A stretch of DNA of 64,000 nt from Ktedonosporobacter rubrisoli. GTDB lineage: Bacteria; Chloroflexota; Ktedonobacteria; Ktedonobacterales; Ktedonobacteraceae. A program made the translations under genes and the position numbers. This document shows, one piece after another, positions 50,863 to 60,382 of this stretch (positions are counted from its first letter, which is position 1; each line of letters opens with the position of its first letter). The DNA is taken from NCBI RefSeq assembly GCF_004208415.1, contig NZ_CP035758.1:11098001-11162000 (forward strand). The letters are read 5' to 3'. A model generated the notes under the pieces. It ran no database searches. It was not told the DNA's origin and saw only the letters and a program-made list of their open reading frames with translations.

Positions 50863-52344
50863 ATGAGCATCCGAGTTTTTACCCTCGATCAGGTTCGTAA
50901 GGAGCAAATTGAGAGCCAGGCCTCGCGTGAGGATGCTGGACAGTTGATCCATGCGGCTCATGGTGTGGCTCCTTCCCTGTCCCCCACTTCTCAGGCACAA
51001 CTGCATGAGGTGTTGCGCTATCTTGTTACGACGCTAACTCTTCCTCTTCCTCTGAAGGAAATGCTGCATGAACTGGCTGCTCTTATTGGGCAGGCGGTAT
51101 CGGCAGATCTTTGCGCCATCTTCTTAAAAGAGCCAGCCGAAGAAATGCTGAGCTTATACACTAGCGCTCCCGATCTGAGTGCTGGAAATGTGGCGGGACA
51201 AACGCTTAGAATAGCGCCTGCAGTGTGGAAGCATCTACACTCCTGCAATCTACGCGGACAATTGCCCAGTTTAAATACACAAGAAATGGCGGCGTTAAAT
51301 CCATTACAGAATGTGCAATATGAGGCGCTCGTCGCAGTACCACTCATTGCTGGCACCGAGCAGATTGGCTTGATCAATTGCTATGCAAATAAGCAACTCT
51401 ATTATAGAGATGATGATCAGTTGATGTTAACAACGATTGCCAACCAGACAGCATTAGCTATTAAGCATCGTCGGTGTGTAGAGGAGGGTGTATTTACACA
51501 GAAGGCGCTGCTTAAGGCTTTTATCAAGGATCTCTTTGAAGGCTGCCTTGAGGGCGATGAGTCCTTGCAGCGAAGGGCCTATTTGCTAGGATATGATCTG
51601 AGTAAGCCCCATCTTATTGGCCTGATTGGCTTATCGGATGGTGAAGAGGCAAGTGCGCAGGGCACTGTAAAGGAAAAAGCCGAGCAGCTAGTGCTTTATG
51701 AGAGCGTTGTTGAGCAAATAAAGCAAGCTATCCAGACATATTGCCCAGGCTCACTCATTGATGAGCACAATAACTTGCTCACCTGTTTGCTTGGGCTGCA
51801 TAATCAAACAGAGGCGGCGCTTGATAGCTGGTTAAATCAACTCATAGGCCAGATTCATGCTGAGCGCCACATCAAAGCCTTTATTGGTGTCAGTAATGCG
51901 TGTAACACCCTCGATGATTATCGGCGTGGCTACGCCGAAGCCCAGGAAGCACTGGAAGTGGGGCAATGCCTCAACCATAATGGGAGCTGCATCCACTTTA
52001 AGGACCTTGGTGTGTATCGCTATATCTTTAAGTTTGCGCACACAAATGGCTTACGCGATCAGTATCAGAACCAGATAGAAGCGCTGGTAGAGCATGATCT
52101 ACGCAAAAAGACCAATCTACTTGATACGCTAGAAATTTATCTGGAATACGGCGGTAATATAGCTAAAGCGGCTAGCTCGCTCAACCTGCATCGCAATACA
52201 TTATTGCAGCGTCTGGAACGCATACAGAAACTTTGCGGCCTGGATCTTGAAGAGCGGCAAGATCGTCTTGCCCTTCATGTTGCTCTTAAAATATGCAGGT
52301 TGCAGGTTCATTGCAAGCATATGGGGCCAGGCAATATTACCTAA
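50863..52344 (+). CDS. PucR/CdaR-type transcriptional regulator with GAF domain
   Basis: A 493-residue regulator. About residues 45-200 form a GAF domain (LKEMLHELAALIGQAVSADL, YEALVAVPLIAGTEQIGLIN and DDQLMLTTIANQTALAI). About 290-390 correspond to the GGDEF-like CdaR segment (FIGVSNACNTLDDYRRGYAEA). The C-terminal PucR helix-turn-helix is complete: LLDTLEIYLEYGGNIAKAAS, LNLHRNTLLQRLERIQKLCGL, and a final LALHVALKI. It should activate or repress transcription in response to a small ligand. The ATG at 50863 follows GGAAGCGAG; an upstream TTG is less likely. It ends four bases inside the convergent gene. Confidence 0.85.
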   Translation: MSIRVFTLDQVRKEQIESQASREDAGQLIHAAHGVAPSLSPTSQAQLHEVLRYLVTTLTLPLPLKEMLHELAALIGQAVSADLCAIFLKEPAEEMLSLYTSAPDLSAGNVAGQTLRIAPAVWKHLHSCNLRGQLPSLNTQEMAALNPLQNVQYEALVAVPLIAGTEQIGLINCYANKQLYYRDDDQLMLTTIANQTALAIKHRRCVEEGVFTQKALLKAFIKDLFEGCLEGDESLQRRAYLLGYDLSKPHLIGLIGLSDGEEASAQGTVKEKAEQLVLYESVVEQIKQAIQTYCPGSLIDEHNNLLTCLLGLHNQTEAALDSWLNQLIGQIHAERHIKAFIGVSNACNTLDDYRRGYAEAQEALEVGQCLNHNGSCIHFKDLGVYRYIFKFAHTNGLRDQYQNQIEALVEHDLRKKTNLLDTLEIYLEYGGNIAKAASSLNLHRNTLLQRLERIQKLCGLDLEERQDRLALHVALKICRLQVHCKHMGPGNIT

Positions 52345-52838
52345 CCATCAGCTTGTTTGCGCTCAGGCATATACATAAGAATATAGCCTGTTTCAAGGAT
52401 TGATGAGATCTCTATGCCAAAGGTGCGTGTTTTCAGGCGCGTGCGTGATAAAACATTGCGCACAGGTCGCATCTCTTGATCCCAAACGCCAGCCTCCTGC
52501 GCTTCTTGCAGGCGCTTGCGGCAACGAGCGATGGTAGTATCTGTTACTCTCCCACTGGTAAAGCTAGCCAGCAAGACTTCATAAGGGCAATAGTAGGGGT
52601 AGGCTTCAAGAAGGGGCATCAGGACACAAATTTCGCTGGTGGTAAATTGCTGCTCTGCAAGCATGTGGGGTCTATCTTCCTTACAAACGAGAAGGGATAG
52701 AGTGCCCAATGTAGTATTTAATGCCAGGGTGTGTCCTACCGGTAATAAACCCTGCAAGGAAAAGTGAAGAACTTCCTCAGTTATTTCTTGCATGTAACTA
52801 ATGGGAGTTTTGACTTTTCGCAGGGACACCTTTTGCAT
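52341..52838 (-). CDS. hypothetical protein with winged-helix-like segment
   Basis: A 165-residue soluble protein, convergent with the PucR-type gene; the two stop codons overlap. The segment QFTTSEICVLMPLLEAYPYYCPYEVLLASF followed by TTIARCRKRLQEA resembles the winged helix of OmpR-type effector domains, including the region where a recognition helix (T-x-x-R-x-R-K-R-L) is expected. There is no receiver domain, so it would be a stand-alone DNA-binding protein. The N-terminal 60 residues are strand-rich and unknown to me. A Shine-Dalgarno GGAGAG stands six bases before the ATG. The GTATAAGAT palindrome lies about 260 bases upstream and could control it. Confidence 0.6.
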   Translation of the reverse strand: MQKVSLRKVKTPISYMQEITEEVLHFSLQGLLPVGHTLALNTTLGTLSLLVCKEDRPHMLAEQQFTTSEICVLMPLLEAYPYYCPYEVLLASFTSGRVTDTTIARCRKRLQEAQEAGVWDQEMRPVRNVLSRTRLKTRTFGIEISSILETGYILMYMPERKQADG

Positions 52839-53487
52839 AATTGCTCTCCTTGCCTTGGTTTCACTGCGCTATATGCAAGCTTTGTGCGTGACCCTGAAGC
52901 GAGGAAAGCGAGAGACCGGGGACACTTCGCTAAACCGCGAGGTATCCCAAGGCTTGTCCTCCAGGTATACGTAAAAATAACTTGCACATCAGCGTACTTA
53001 CTAAAATATGTTGCCAATAAAAGTATGCTATTTTTATCTAATACTTTCCGGTGGCAACATCTCCTTTCTTGATGATTATTACCCCCATTTTTGGGAGTAT
53101 AAGATCGCTAATCTTATACATGTATCGCTCTTGAACTGGTATAAGACTAATTTACATGATACTCCAGGATGAGGGACGGCTACGGCACTCTTGGGTCGAA
53201 CTTCAGGAATCTCTGTCAGCTTCCTGAATTGCTTGTTACTATCAACTTGCACATATAATTGCTAAAAACTGTGTATATTCTATACATTACACGACATGCT
53301 TGCAGAAATCAAGGCTTTGCGGGTGTAATTGTATCTTTCTTCAGAAAGAGGAAGCCAATTTGACTATCACTAATCCATCCATGCTGGATAAACTGTTTTT
53401 TAGAAGAAAAAGTTACGCTGTTCAACTTGCTTAAGGGTTTATAAATGCCTGGCGCCACTTGTATAAGATTATTTGCAGCAGATCGTG
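52839..53487. other. intergenic region between a winged-helix-like gene and an AraC-type gene
   Basis: About 650 bases without a gene. It contains the GTATAAGAT palindrome (53097-53119), a box at 53139-53147, another GTATAAGAT at 53461-53469, and a hairpin TTCAGGAA (53202-53209) with TTCCTGAA (53221-53228) without a T-run. Confidence 0.5.
53097..53147. promoter_or_regulatory. GTATAAGAT/ATCTTATAC palindrome and adjacent box
   Basis: GTATAAGAT (53097-53105) and ATCTTATAC (53111-53119) are exact inverses with five bases CGCTA between. A further GTATAAGAC lies at 53139-53147. These are the same 9-mers as upstream of the PucR-type gene, here arranged as a dimer site. Confidence 0.6.
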
Positions 53488-54387
53488 CTAGCCTGTAAAA
53501 TTGCAGATATTCGCACTCTTGTTATTTCCTATCTGGTCGTCAACTAGTTTATGCAGAAGCACGCATGTAGAGGAAACAGAGGAATGCTTGCCAATTTGCC
53601 TGGCATATTCTGTGGGCGCTTGCCCAAGCATAGCTTTGAATTCCTTAATGAGATGTGCTTGATCGTAGTAACCTAGATCTAAGGCTAGTTGCGACCAATC
53701 TATTCTAGCTCCTTCAGCCAGGTACCTGGCTACTTCATGAAGCCGATAGTGTTCGATGACCCACTTTGGACTGACCCCCACATATTGACGGAAGAGTCGC
53801 TGTAATGTTCGTTTGTGTAGCTTGAAGCGGGATACGAGATTATCTACCCTGATGATCTGGCGATCTGTGATGATGGTGTTCAGAATTTGCTGAACCATCT
53901 CTACATACTCATCTCTCGTGGGGAGTTTCTTACGGAGAAGTTTTTCTATTTGTCTGATCGCTTCTGTATCCTCTTGTTTGAGAACGATCTCTGCCAGTCC
54001 GCTGGACTCAAGGCCGAAGATGTGCGAGAGGCTAAGCGAGGTATTAGTAAGTTGTGCAATGGGGATGTGGGTAAAGGGATAAAAGGCTCCGGGCTTGAAT
54101 CTGAGTCCAAAGATATGCCCAGCCTCTTCATAGCGATAGGAGAACTTACCTTTTACTACTCCGAAGACCTTGGCCTGATCTTGCGCTATAACCAGATGAA
54201 CACGTGGATGTGGCAGAATTTCGGCGAGGTAAGCAGCTTTTCCCCGAAAATCCCAGCTGACAATCCAATAGTGCTCTACCAGAAAAGCAAGATCTTCCGC
54301 TGGTTGATAGCATGTCAGCCGAAAGTTTATTTTCTCCGCTTGAGGGAGCTTCATGTCCAGGTGCTTGTCTGCGTATGTTTCGCTCAC
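53488..54387 (-). CDS. AraC-family transcriptional regulator
   Basis: A 299-residue protein. The N-terminal 140 residues are of the DUF6597 type that often precedes AraC domains (LVEHYWIVSWDFRG, ILPHPRVHLVIAQ, GLRFKPGAFYPF). The C-terminal AraC helix-turn-helix pair is clear: VDNLVSRFKLHKRTLQRLFRQYVGVSPK and DWSQLALDLGYYDQAHLIKEFKAMLGQAPTEYARQ. A GTG start at 54387 is favoured since AAAGGA lies about eight bases upstream and no ATG is near. It is divergent from the SRPBCC gene at 54628, which may be its target. Confidence 0.85.
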   Translation of the reverse strand: MSETYADKHLDMKLPQAEKINFRLTCYQPAEDLAFLVEHYWIVSWDFRGKAAYLAEILPHPRVHLVIAQDQAKVFGVVKGKFSYRYEEAGHIFGLRFKPGAFYPFTHIPIAQLTNTSLSLSHIFGLESSGLAEIVLKQEDTEAIRQIEKLLRKKLPTRDEYVEMVQQILNTIITDRQIIRVDNLVSRFKLHKRTLQRLFRQYVGVSPKWVIEHYRLHEVARYLAEGARIDWSQLALDLGYYDQAHLIKEFKAMLGQAPTEYARQIGKHSSVSSTCVLLHKLVDDQIGNNKSANICNFTG

Positions 54388-54627
54388 AGTTATATCCTTT
54401 ACAGGTTTAGCTCTTTGGGCAAGCTTGCTTGAGATATGAATGCTGCTACTGTTTGCAGGCGCGTGCTATGATAGCACATTTCTAAGGTGCATTTATACTG
54501 GTCTGTCGCGTTTGTACAAGACGTCTTGCCATTGCCCTGCTAAACTTTCCAGTAGCTCAGAGATATAGCCGGCATATTAGATGATGAGTGAAATAAGATC
54601 AAGACAATAGAAGAGAGGAAACGAACT

Positions 54628-55095
54628 ATGCCTGAGGAAAGTGTCAGCACACCGACGATTGAGTTGTTGCATATCGAGCTGGAAGTTCCGCTCAACTTTG
54701 CGCCGGAGCGTGTCTTCAGAGCTCTTACGCAAGAGATCGATAGCTGGTGGGATAAAAAATACTCTACTATAAAACAAGGGAAAGTTGTCCTGGAGGCAGA
54801 ACTGGGCAAGCGAATGTATGAGGATTGGGGAAATGGGAATGGGTCAGTCTTTGGGACGGTGACCTATCTTGAGAAAGATAAGATACTGGAAATAGAGGGA
54901 CATTTAGGAATGGATAAACCGTCCCAAGGTCTGCTACGTTTTGAACTTATACCCCAGGGAACTGCAACGCTGCTCAAGATTAAACATCGGGCAACAGGGA
55001 TCATCAGGCCATATGCTATCCATGTCTTTGCCCAGGGCTGGAAAAATCTGTTCGAGGTCTGTCTACCTGCGTATCTTGAGGCGCAGGCAAAATAA
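54628..55095 (+). CDS. SRPBCC-fold (AHSA1/START-like) protein
   Basis: A 155-residue protein with the AHSA1-like layout: IELEVPLNFAPERVFRALTQ, then SWWDKKYS, EAELGKRMYEDWGNGNGSVFGTVTYLEKD, LEIEGHLGM and a C-terminal amphipathic helix (FAQGWKNLFEVCLPAYLEA). Such domains form a deep hydrophobic pocket and bind lipids, polyketides or act as co-chaperone-like modules. AGAGAGGAAAC precedes the ATG. It stands alone, divergent from an AraC-family gene. The ligand is unknown. Confidence 0.8.
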   Translation: MPEESVSTPTIELLHIELEVPLNFAPERVFRALTQEIDSWWDKKYSTIKQGKVVLEAELGKRMYEDWGNGNGSVFGTVTYLEKDKILEIEGHLGMDKPSQGLLRFELIPQGTATLLKIKHRATGIIRPYAIHVFAQGWKNLFEVCLPAYLEAQAK

Positions 55096-55254
55096 GCGCA
55101 TCTTTCGGATGCTTGCCACGATTAGATGACAAGCATCCGAAGCTGGGATCGCATAATGGACTTGTAAAGCTGCCTATTTATGCCTATACTACAAGGACCA
55201 TTGGAATAATTCGTAGCTCTGGATGAGCAGTTTCAAGGAAACAGGCACGTATAT

Positions 55255-56763
55255 ATGGCCAAGCGGGCAAAATCTATTAAGGGTTCAGGTATCGTTCTTG
55301 ACCAGAACGCTGCCCTACCTCTCTACAGGCAGCTCTACGAGCGTTTACGGGCCAAGATTCTAGCGGGACAATTGGAGGCGGGAGCTCGTCTGCCCTCGAC
55401 GCGTACTCTGGCTAGCCAGCTAGGAGTATCACGTAATACAACAGCTCTGGCCTATGAGCAGCTCTTACTAGAAGGGTATATCGAGAGTCGGGTTGGCGAT
55501 GGTACACGGGTTGCGCTTTTGCAAGCGGAGAAACTGTTCTCGCCAGGCGAGGAAGCGAAGGCTAAGAATGCTGAGTTGGCGGCAGGCGAAAAAGCCATGC
55601 TTGCACAACGCTATCAGGCGCTCATTGGCGCGATAGATCCTAACGAATTTGAGACTACTCATCCTGGCACGCGAACCAACTTGTTTCGAACGGGACAGCC
55701 AGATGTAACAAACTTTCCCTATGAAACCTGGGCAAGGCTTGTAGCCAAACATGCTCGCCATACCTTACAAACTTTCTCATTTTATCAAGATATTCAGGGC
55801 TACTTTCCTTTGCGTGAGGCAATTGCCGCGCACATTGGTATTACCCGTGGAGTTCATTGCTCGCCTGAGCAAATTATCATGACATCGGGCTCGCAAGGCG
55901 CGCTGGATCTCATTGCCCGTGTGCTACTTAATCCCGGCGATCCTGTCTGGGTAGAGGACCCCGGCTATTGGGGTGCGCGTGGAGCATTGCTTGCCGCCGA
56001 AGCTAGACCCATTGCTGTACCAGTAGATAATGAGGGCATAGAGGTGAAGATCGGGCAAATGCTCTGCCCAAATGCACACCTGGCAATAGTTACGCCCTCG
56101 CATCAATTTCCTAGCGGAGTCACTATGAGCCTGGATCGCCGGCTGACCCTGCTGAAATGGGCAAGAGAGGCACGAGCCTGGATCGTGGAGGACGATTACG
56201 ATAGCGAGTTTCGTTTCAGTGGGCGCCCGTTGGAAGCATTGCAGGGTCTTGATAGCGCCGGAAGAGTCTTGTATATTGGCACCTTTAGCAAAGTGCTTTT
56301 CCCGGCATTACGCCTGGGCTATCTTGTCGCTCCGCCTGAGTTGCTCAAAGGTTTCCTCGCTGCGCGCTACTTTATCGATGTTCATCTACCTCTTTTAGAG
56401 CAGATGGCTCTCGCCGACTTTATGATCGAGGGGCATTTTGTGCGCTATTTACGAAAAATGCGCCAGCAATATTTAGAACGTCGAGATGCTCTTGTCGAGG
56501 CCCTTGTCAGGGGAATGGGTGCTAGCGTAGATATTACTATACCTGAGGCTGGTATGCATCTGGTAGTTTGGCTTCCCCAGGATGTAAGTGCTCAAGCTGT
56601 CATGCATAAGGCAAAGGCTCGTAGAATATATATTGTGCCGGTTTCGCAATTTAGTACACGTGCCTTGCCGCGCGATGGTTTATTGTTAGGCTTTGCCAGC
56701 TCTTCTCCACTAGAGCTGCGTTCAGGGGTGCAAACGCTGGTCGAGCTCATACGAGAGGATTGA
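55255..56763 (+). CDS. MocR/PdxR-type regulator (GntR winged helix fused to aminotransferase)
   Basis: A 502-residue protein. Residues about 15-85 are a GntR winged helix (PLYRQLYERLRAKILAGQLE, LPSTRTLASQLGVSRNTTALAYEQL). About 125-500 are a class I aminotransferase-like domain with IIMTSGSQGALDLIARVLL, VEDPGYWGARG, VEDDYDSEFRFSG and the PLP-binding Lys in IGTFSKVLFPALRLGYL. MocR proteins sense PLP-amine adducts and often regulate vitamin B6, GABA or taurine genes. No such gene is adjacent. The ATG lies 14 bases after AAGGAAA. Confidence 0.9.
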   Translation: MAKRAKSIKGSGIVLDQNAALPLYRQLYERLRAKILAGQLEAGARLPSTRTLASQLGVSRNTTALAYEQLLLEGYIESRVGDGTRVALLQAEKLFSPGEEAKAKNAELAAGEKAMLAQRYQALIGAIDPNEFETTHPGTRTNLFRTGQPDVTNFPYETWARLVAKHARHTLQTFSFYQDIQGYFPLREAIAAHIGITRGVHCSPEQIIMTSGSQGALDLIARVLLNPGDPVWVEDPGYWGARGALLAAEARPIAVPVDNEGIEVKIGQMLCPNAHLAIVTPSHQFPSGVTMSLDRRLTLLKWAREARAWIVEDDYDSEFRFSGRPLEALQGLDSAGRVLYIGTFSKVLFPALRLGYLVAPPELLKGFLAARYFIDVHLPLLEQMALADFMIEGHFVRYLRKMRQQYLERRDALVEALVRGMGASVDITIPEAGMHLVVWLPQDVSAQAVMHKAKARRIYIVPVSQFSTRALPRDGLLLGFASSSPLELRSGVQTLVELIRED

Positions 56764-56863
56764 GAGCTGATCATTTTTGCTCGGAGGTGACTCGGTGCTC
56801 AAAGCTCCTCACATATGGCTTTGGCGTCGGCCACATGTGAGGGGATTTTTGCGTGCTTTCTCG

Positions 56864-59800
56864 CTAGTGAGCAATATTTCGCCGGCTCAACGCCATTGGC
56901 GAAATGAGATCATAGCTAAATGGTTTGAGCCTGACCGTGAAGTGGAATTCGTGAGTCATAAGCTCATATTCGGGCAAGGGGCCGGGACCACAACTTGCGC
57001 TGCCAATGCCGTGCTGAGCGTAGTCGAGATGCACAACTACCTCCTTGCGCGGCCGAAGCTCGCAGTGATGCTTTGCCAGCTCCAGATCCTCAGCCTTATA
57101 ATGATGGGCACTAAAATCAAAGTGTGGCGATGCTGTTACCAGCAGGCCCAGCCCTCGTGTGTCGCTAAAGGCCACCCAGCGCGTATCTGTATGGTTGCCA
57201 TTCTCTTGCGGGCGCTCGTAAGGAGTCATGAGCTCTGCAACGCGTTTGGCGTAGACACCAAAACGATTGGCTTGCTTCGTATCGCTATACGATTCTCCTG
57301 GCCCACGACCGTACCAGGCAACATGATCCAGCTGCTCTGGTAACGTCAGGCTCAGGCCTAGTCGGGGCAGTGTGCGCGGGAAATCTCCCTGTGGGGTGCC
57401 ATGAATTGTGAGCAGCATATCTCCGCTGCCATAGATAGTATAGCTGTAAGTGCAAGCTATACTCCAGGCTAAGACTGGCGGCGCGATGCGAGCTTCTATA
57501 TCTACCGCGATAGACTTGCCATTACTCTCTTTATGCCACGCGAAATGATCGATGCGGTGCCGAAGTGTATGGAGTCCGGCCTGTCTCCATTCTTGCTCAA
57601 TGGGGGAGCGCTGGTCATTGTCAGTTGGTGCGCGCCAGAGATCGAGGCGGGGACCTTCTAGTATGGTCTTTGCGCCGGCGGAAGCCCACCTGGTCAGGAT
57701 TCCGTATATCTGATCAAACGTCAGGCTAAAATCGGCTCCCGCGATATGTAGCTTTTCTCCCTCTTCCCAGGCCTCAAGCGGGGGCATTTGCCCAATGCTT
57801 AGCGACGTAGATGACGCCCTCTGGAGCTGGAATTGGGCCCAGGCCAATTCATAACCGGCCCTGGCATAGGGCGTATCTTGCTTGAGCCTGAAGCTGAGAT
57901 TGAGCCAGTAATCTACATCTTGCTGGAACAAGACTTGACGCGAGAAAGGTATCGTGATAGTAGCGCTTGCGCCAGCGGCGATGCGAGGAAGGGAGAGCGT
58001 TCCGGCTTGTAGAACGCGCTCATCTCCGACAATCTCCCAGCATAAATGGAGATGATCCAGGTCGCTAAAATCATAGCGATTAGTGAGCGAAACTTCGCAG
58101 GTTTCCTGGTCGAAAGCGGATACAACAACTGGCTCAAGGATTTTTTTATATTCCAGGAATCCCGGAGTTGGCGTATGATTGGAAAAGATCAGGCCATCGA
58201 GAATAAAGTTGCCATCATTAGGCTGATCGCCGAAATCGCCACCATAGGCAAAATACTCTTTGCCATCTTTTGTAAAGCACCGAATGCCTTGATCGTGCCA
58301 TTCCCAGACAAAGCCTCCCTGTAGCGACTTATAGCGATAGAAGGCTTCCCAGTATTCCTTCAGGCCGCCGGGTCCGTTGCCCATAGCATGGGCATATTCG
58401 CAAAGAATAAGCGGCTTATCCAGCGCTTTCTTCTCTGCCAACTCGATCAACGTGGCAAGAGAAGGATACATGCGGCTATAGACATCAGCGGTCCTGGCTT
58501 CCTGATCCCCTTCATAATGGACTAAGCGGCAAGGATCGTTGGCCTTAAGCCACTCATACATAAGAGCATGATTGCGCCCATAGAAAGACTCGTTGCCAAG
58601 AGACCACATAATGATGCAGGGATGATTTTTATCGCGCTGAACCATGCGCTGCAGACGATCGAGGTAGGCGTCTTCCCATTGGGGATTGTCCGAGGCCCAG
58701 CGTGCCGGTTCCGCAAGCAGACCAAAGCCATGGCATTCAAGATCCGTTTCATCGATCACATACAGGCCATACTCATCGCATAAATCGTAGAAGCGCGGAT
58801 CATCGGGATAGTGAGAGGTGCGTACAGCATTGATATTATGCTTTTTCATGAGCAACACATCCTCGCGCATGCGCTGCAAAGGTACAGCTCTGCCTAGCTC
58901 CTCATGATGCTCGTGACGATTTACCCCTTTAAGCATGACCGGAACGCCATTGACAAGAAAGTTGCAGTTTTTCAATTCAATTGAGCGAAAGCCGACGCGC
59001 TGCGTGATGACCTGCTGGAGTTGGCCATCTTCATCATAGAGGCTTACAAGAAGGTGGTAGAGATAGGGCTGCTCGGCCGACCATTTCTGTGGCTGGCTTA
59101 CCGCAAGCTCCATCTTGACGTCAGTCCTCCCATCAGGAACTGTGCTTGATGACATAGCTTCCGCACCGGCTATAGGCTGTCTATTGGCATCCAGTAACTG
59201 TAGCTTGAGCTGACAATTTTGCTGGCCCATCGCACTACTATTCCCAAGAGCTGCCTTAACCCGTAAGCGAGCACTGAGATAATCTTGAGCGAGATCTGTC
59301 TGGATGGAATAATCTTCAAGATGCACTGCAGGAACAGCAAGTAAATAGACATCGCGGAAGATACCGCTGAGCCACCACATATCCTGATCTTCCAGGTAAG
59401 AGCCGTTGGACCACTGGTAGACACATACAGACAGATTGTTCTTGCCCAAACGGAGCGACTCAGTGATGTCAAACTCTGCCGGTAAGCGACTTCCCTGACT
59501 ATATCCTACCCGGGTGCCATTGATCCAGACGTGAAAAGCGCTATCAACGCCCTCAAAGCGCAGGCGGATACGCTGGCCCTGCCAGTGAGCTGGGATAAAA
59601 AAAGTACGGCGATAGCAACCAGTTGGATTCTCCGTGGGCACGTGGGGCGGGTCAACCGGAAAAGGATAGACAACGTTTGTATATTGTGGCCTGCCGTATC
59701 CCTGGAGCTGCCAGCAGCCCGGAACCATGATGTCATTCCACTCGCTGTCATCAAAAGCCTCGGTAAAGAACTCCCTGGGAACAAGCTCCGGAGTATGGGC

Positions 59801-59983
59801 AAAATAGAATTTCCAGGAACCGTTGAGTAATTGGAAGGCCTGAGAGTTGCCACGCTCATAAGTCAGCGCCGCCGCTTCATCCGTATAGGGGATAAAATAA
59901 GAGCGGCCCGGTAAGCGATTTCTGTGTAATACTTGCAAGTTTTCCCAATCGTTGGGCGCTTGATCATTGTTAATTCGTCTCAT
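56864..59983 (-). CDS. lacZ: beta-galactosidase, glycoside hydrolase family 2 (LacZ type)
   Basis: A 1039-residue cytoplasmic enzyme close in length to E. coli LacZ (1024). It has the sugar-binding jelly roll (GRPQYTNVVYPFPVDPP), the Ig-like domain, and a TIM barrel with NRHEHHEELGRAV and NAVRTSHYPDDP. The acid/base Glu (GNESFYG, about 465) and the nucleophile Glu (LCEYAHAMGN, about 529) are in place. The C-terminal bgal-small-N domain has DNDQRSPIEQEWRQAG and YGRGPGESYSDTKQ. It has no signal peptide. The start at 59983 is judged from length; the Shine-Dalgarno GAGGAG is about 14 bases away, and the frame is open to 60052. No sugar transporter or regulator adjoins it. Confidence 0.9.
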   Translation of the reverse strand: MRRINNDQAPNDWENLQVLHRNRLPGRSYFIPYTDEAAALTYERGNSQAFQLLNGSWKFYFAHTPELVPREFFTEAFDDSEWNDIMVPGCWQLQGYGRPQYTNVVYPFPVDPPHVPTENPTGCYRRTFFIPAHWQGQRIRLRFEGVDSAFHVWINGTRVGYSQGSRLPAEFDITESLRLGKNNLSVCVYQWSNGSYLEDQDMWWLSGIFRDVYLLAVPAVHLEDYSIQTDLAQDYLSARLRVKAALGNSSAMGQQNCQLKLQLLDANRQPIAGAEAMSSSTVPDGRTDVKMELAVSQPQKWSAEQPYLYHLLVSLYDEDGQLQQVITQRVGFRSIELKNCNFLVNGVPVMLKGVNRHEHHEELGRAVPLQRMREDVLLMKKHNINAVRTSHYPDDPRFYDLCDEYGLYVIDETDLECHGFGLLAEPARWASDNPQWEDAYLDRLQRMVQRDKNHPCIIMWSLGNESFYGRNHALMYEWLKANDPCRLVHYEGDQEARTADVYSRMYPSLATLIELAEKKALDKPLILCEYAHAMGNGPGGLKEYWEAFYRYKSLQGGFVWEWHDQGIRCFTKDGKEYFAYGGDFGDQPNDGNFILDGLIFSNHTPTPGFLEYKKILEPVVVSAFDQETCEVSLTNRYDFSDLDHLHLCWEIVGDERVLQAGTLSLPRIAAGASATITIPFSRQVLFQQDVDYWLNLSFRLKQDTPYARAGYELAWAQFQLQRASSTSLSIGQMPPLEAWEEGEKLHIAGADFSLTFDQIYGILTRWASAGAKTILEGPRLDLWRAPTDNDQRSPIEQEWRQAGLHTLRHRIDHFAWHKESNGKSIAVDIEARIAPPVLAWSIACTYSYTIYGSGDMLLTIHGTPQGDFPRTLPRLGLSLTLPEQLDHVAWYGRGPGESYSDTKQANRFGVYAKRVAELMTPYERPQENGNHTDTRWVAFSDTRGLGLLVTASPHFDFSAHHYKAEDLELAKHHCELRPRKEVVVHLDYAQHGIGSASCGPGPLPEYELMTHEFHFTVRLKPFSYDLISPMALSRRNIAH

Positions 59984-60382
59984 GCTTTGGAAAGTAGCTC
60001 CTCGCGCTGTAATCGGTTCTTGGCAAGCTTGCAGTGAAGTTGCCAGAAGCATATGTAAAGTATAGAGCCTGAGGCCGTTTAAAACAACGAGGGCGTTCAG
60101 ATCAGAGGCAAGTGCCAGCGTGAGCTATCATCTTGCTAGCTTAATTTGTAAAATTTTCCAGAAGTCAAGCGTAAATAAAACAAGCTCCAGGTCTGGAGGC
60201 ATCCCGTTTGTCTTATTCATGATGAGCCACGCAACCAGCCGTTGAAAAAAGTGTATAATAGATGCTTGCAGGGTAGAGAAGCCCTTTTGCTATTGGGTGA
60301 TATGAACAAGATATGCAAAATAATTAGCTAATTCGCCTGGTAAATCGTTGTTAATATGAAGTAGAAAGCGAAGGTACACGTC
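59984..60382. other. intergenic region between divergent lacZ and hisI genes
   Basis: About 400 bases without a gene. No clear hairpin or promoter box was recognised; it must hold both promoters. Confidence 0.4.

Noticed and set aside
56777..57343. 188-codon rightward frame downstream of the MocR-type gene
   Set aside because: Most of it lies antisense to the C-terminal part of the LacZ-type gene, which is strongly supported by catalytic motifs.
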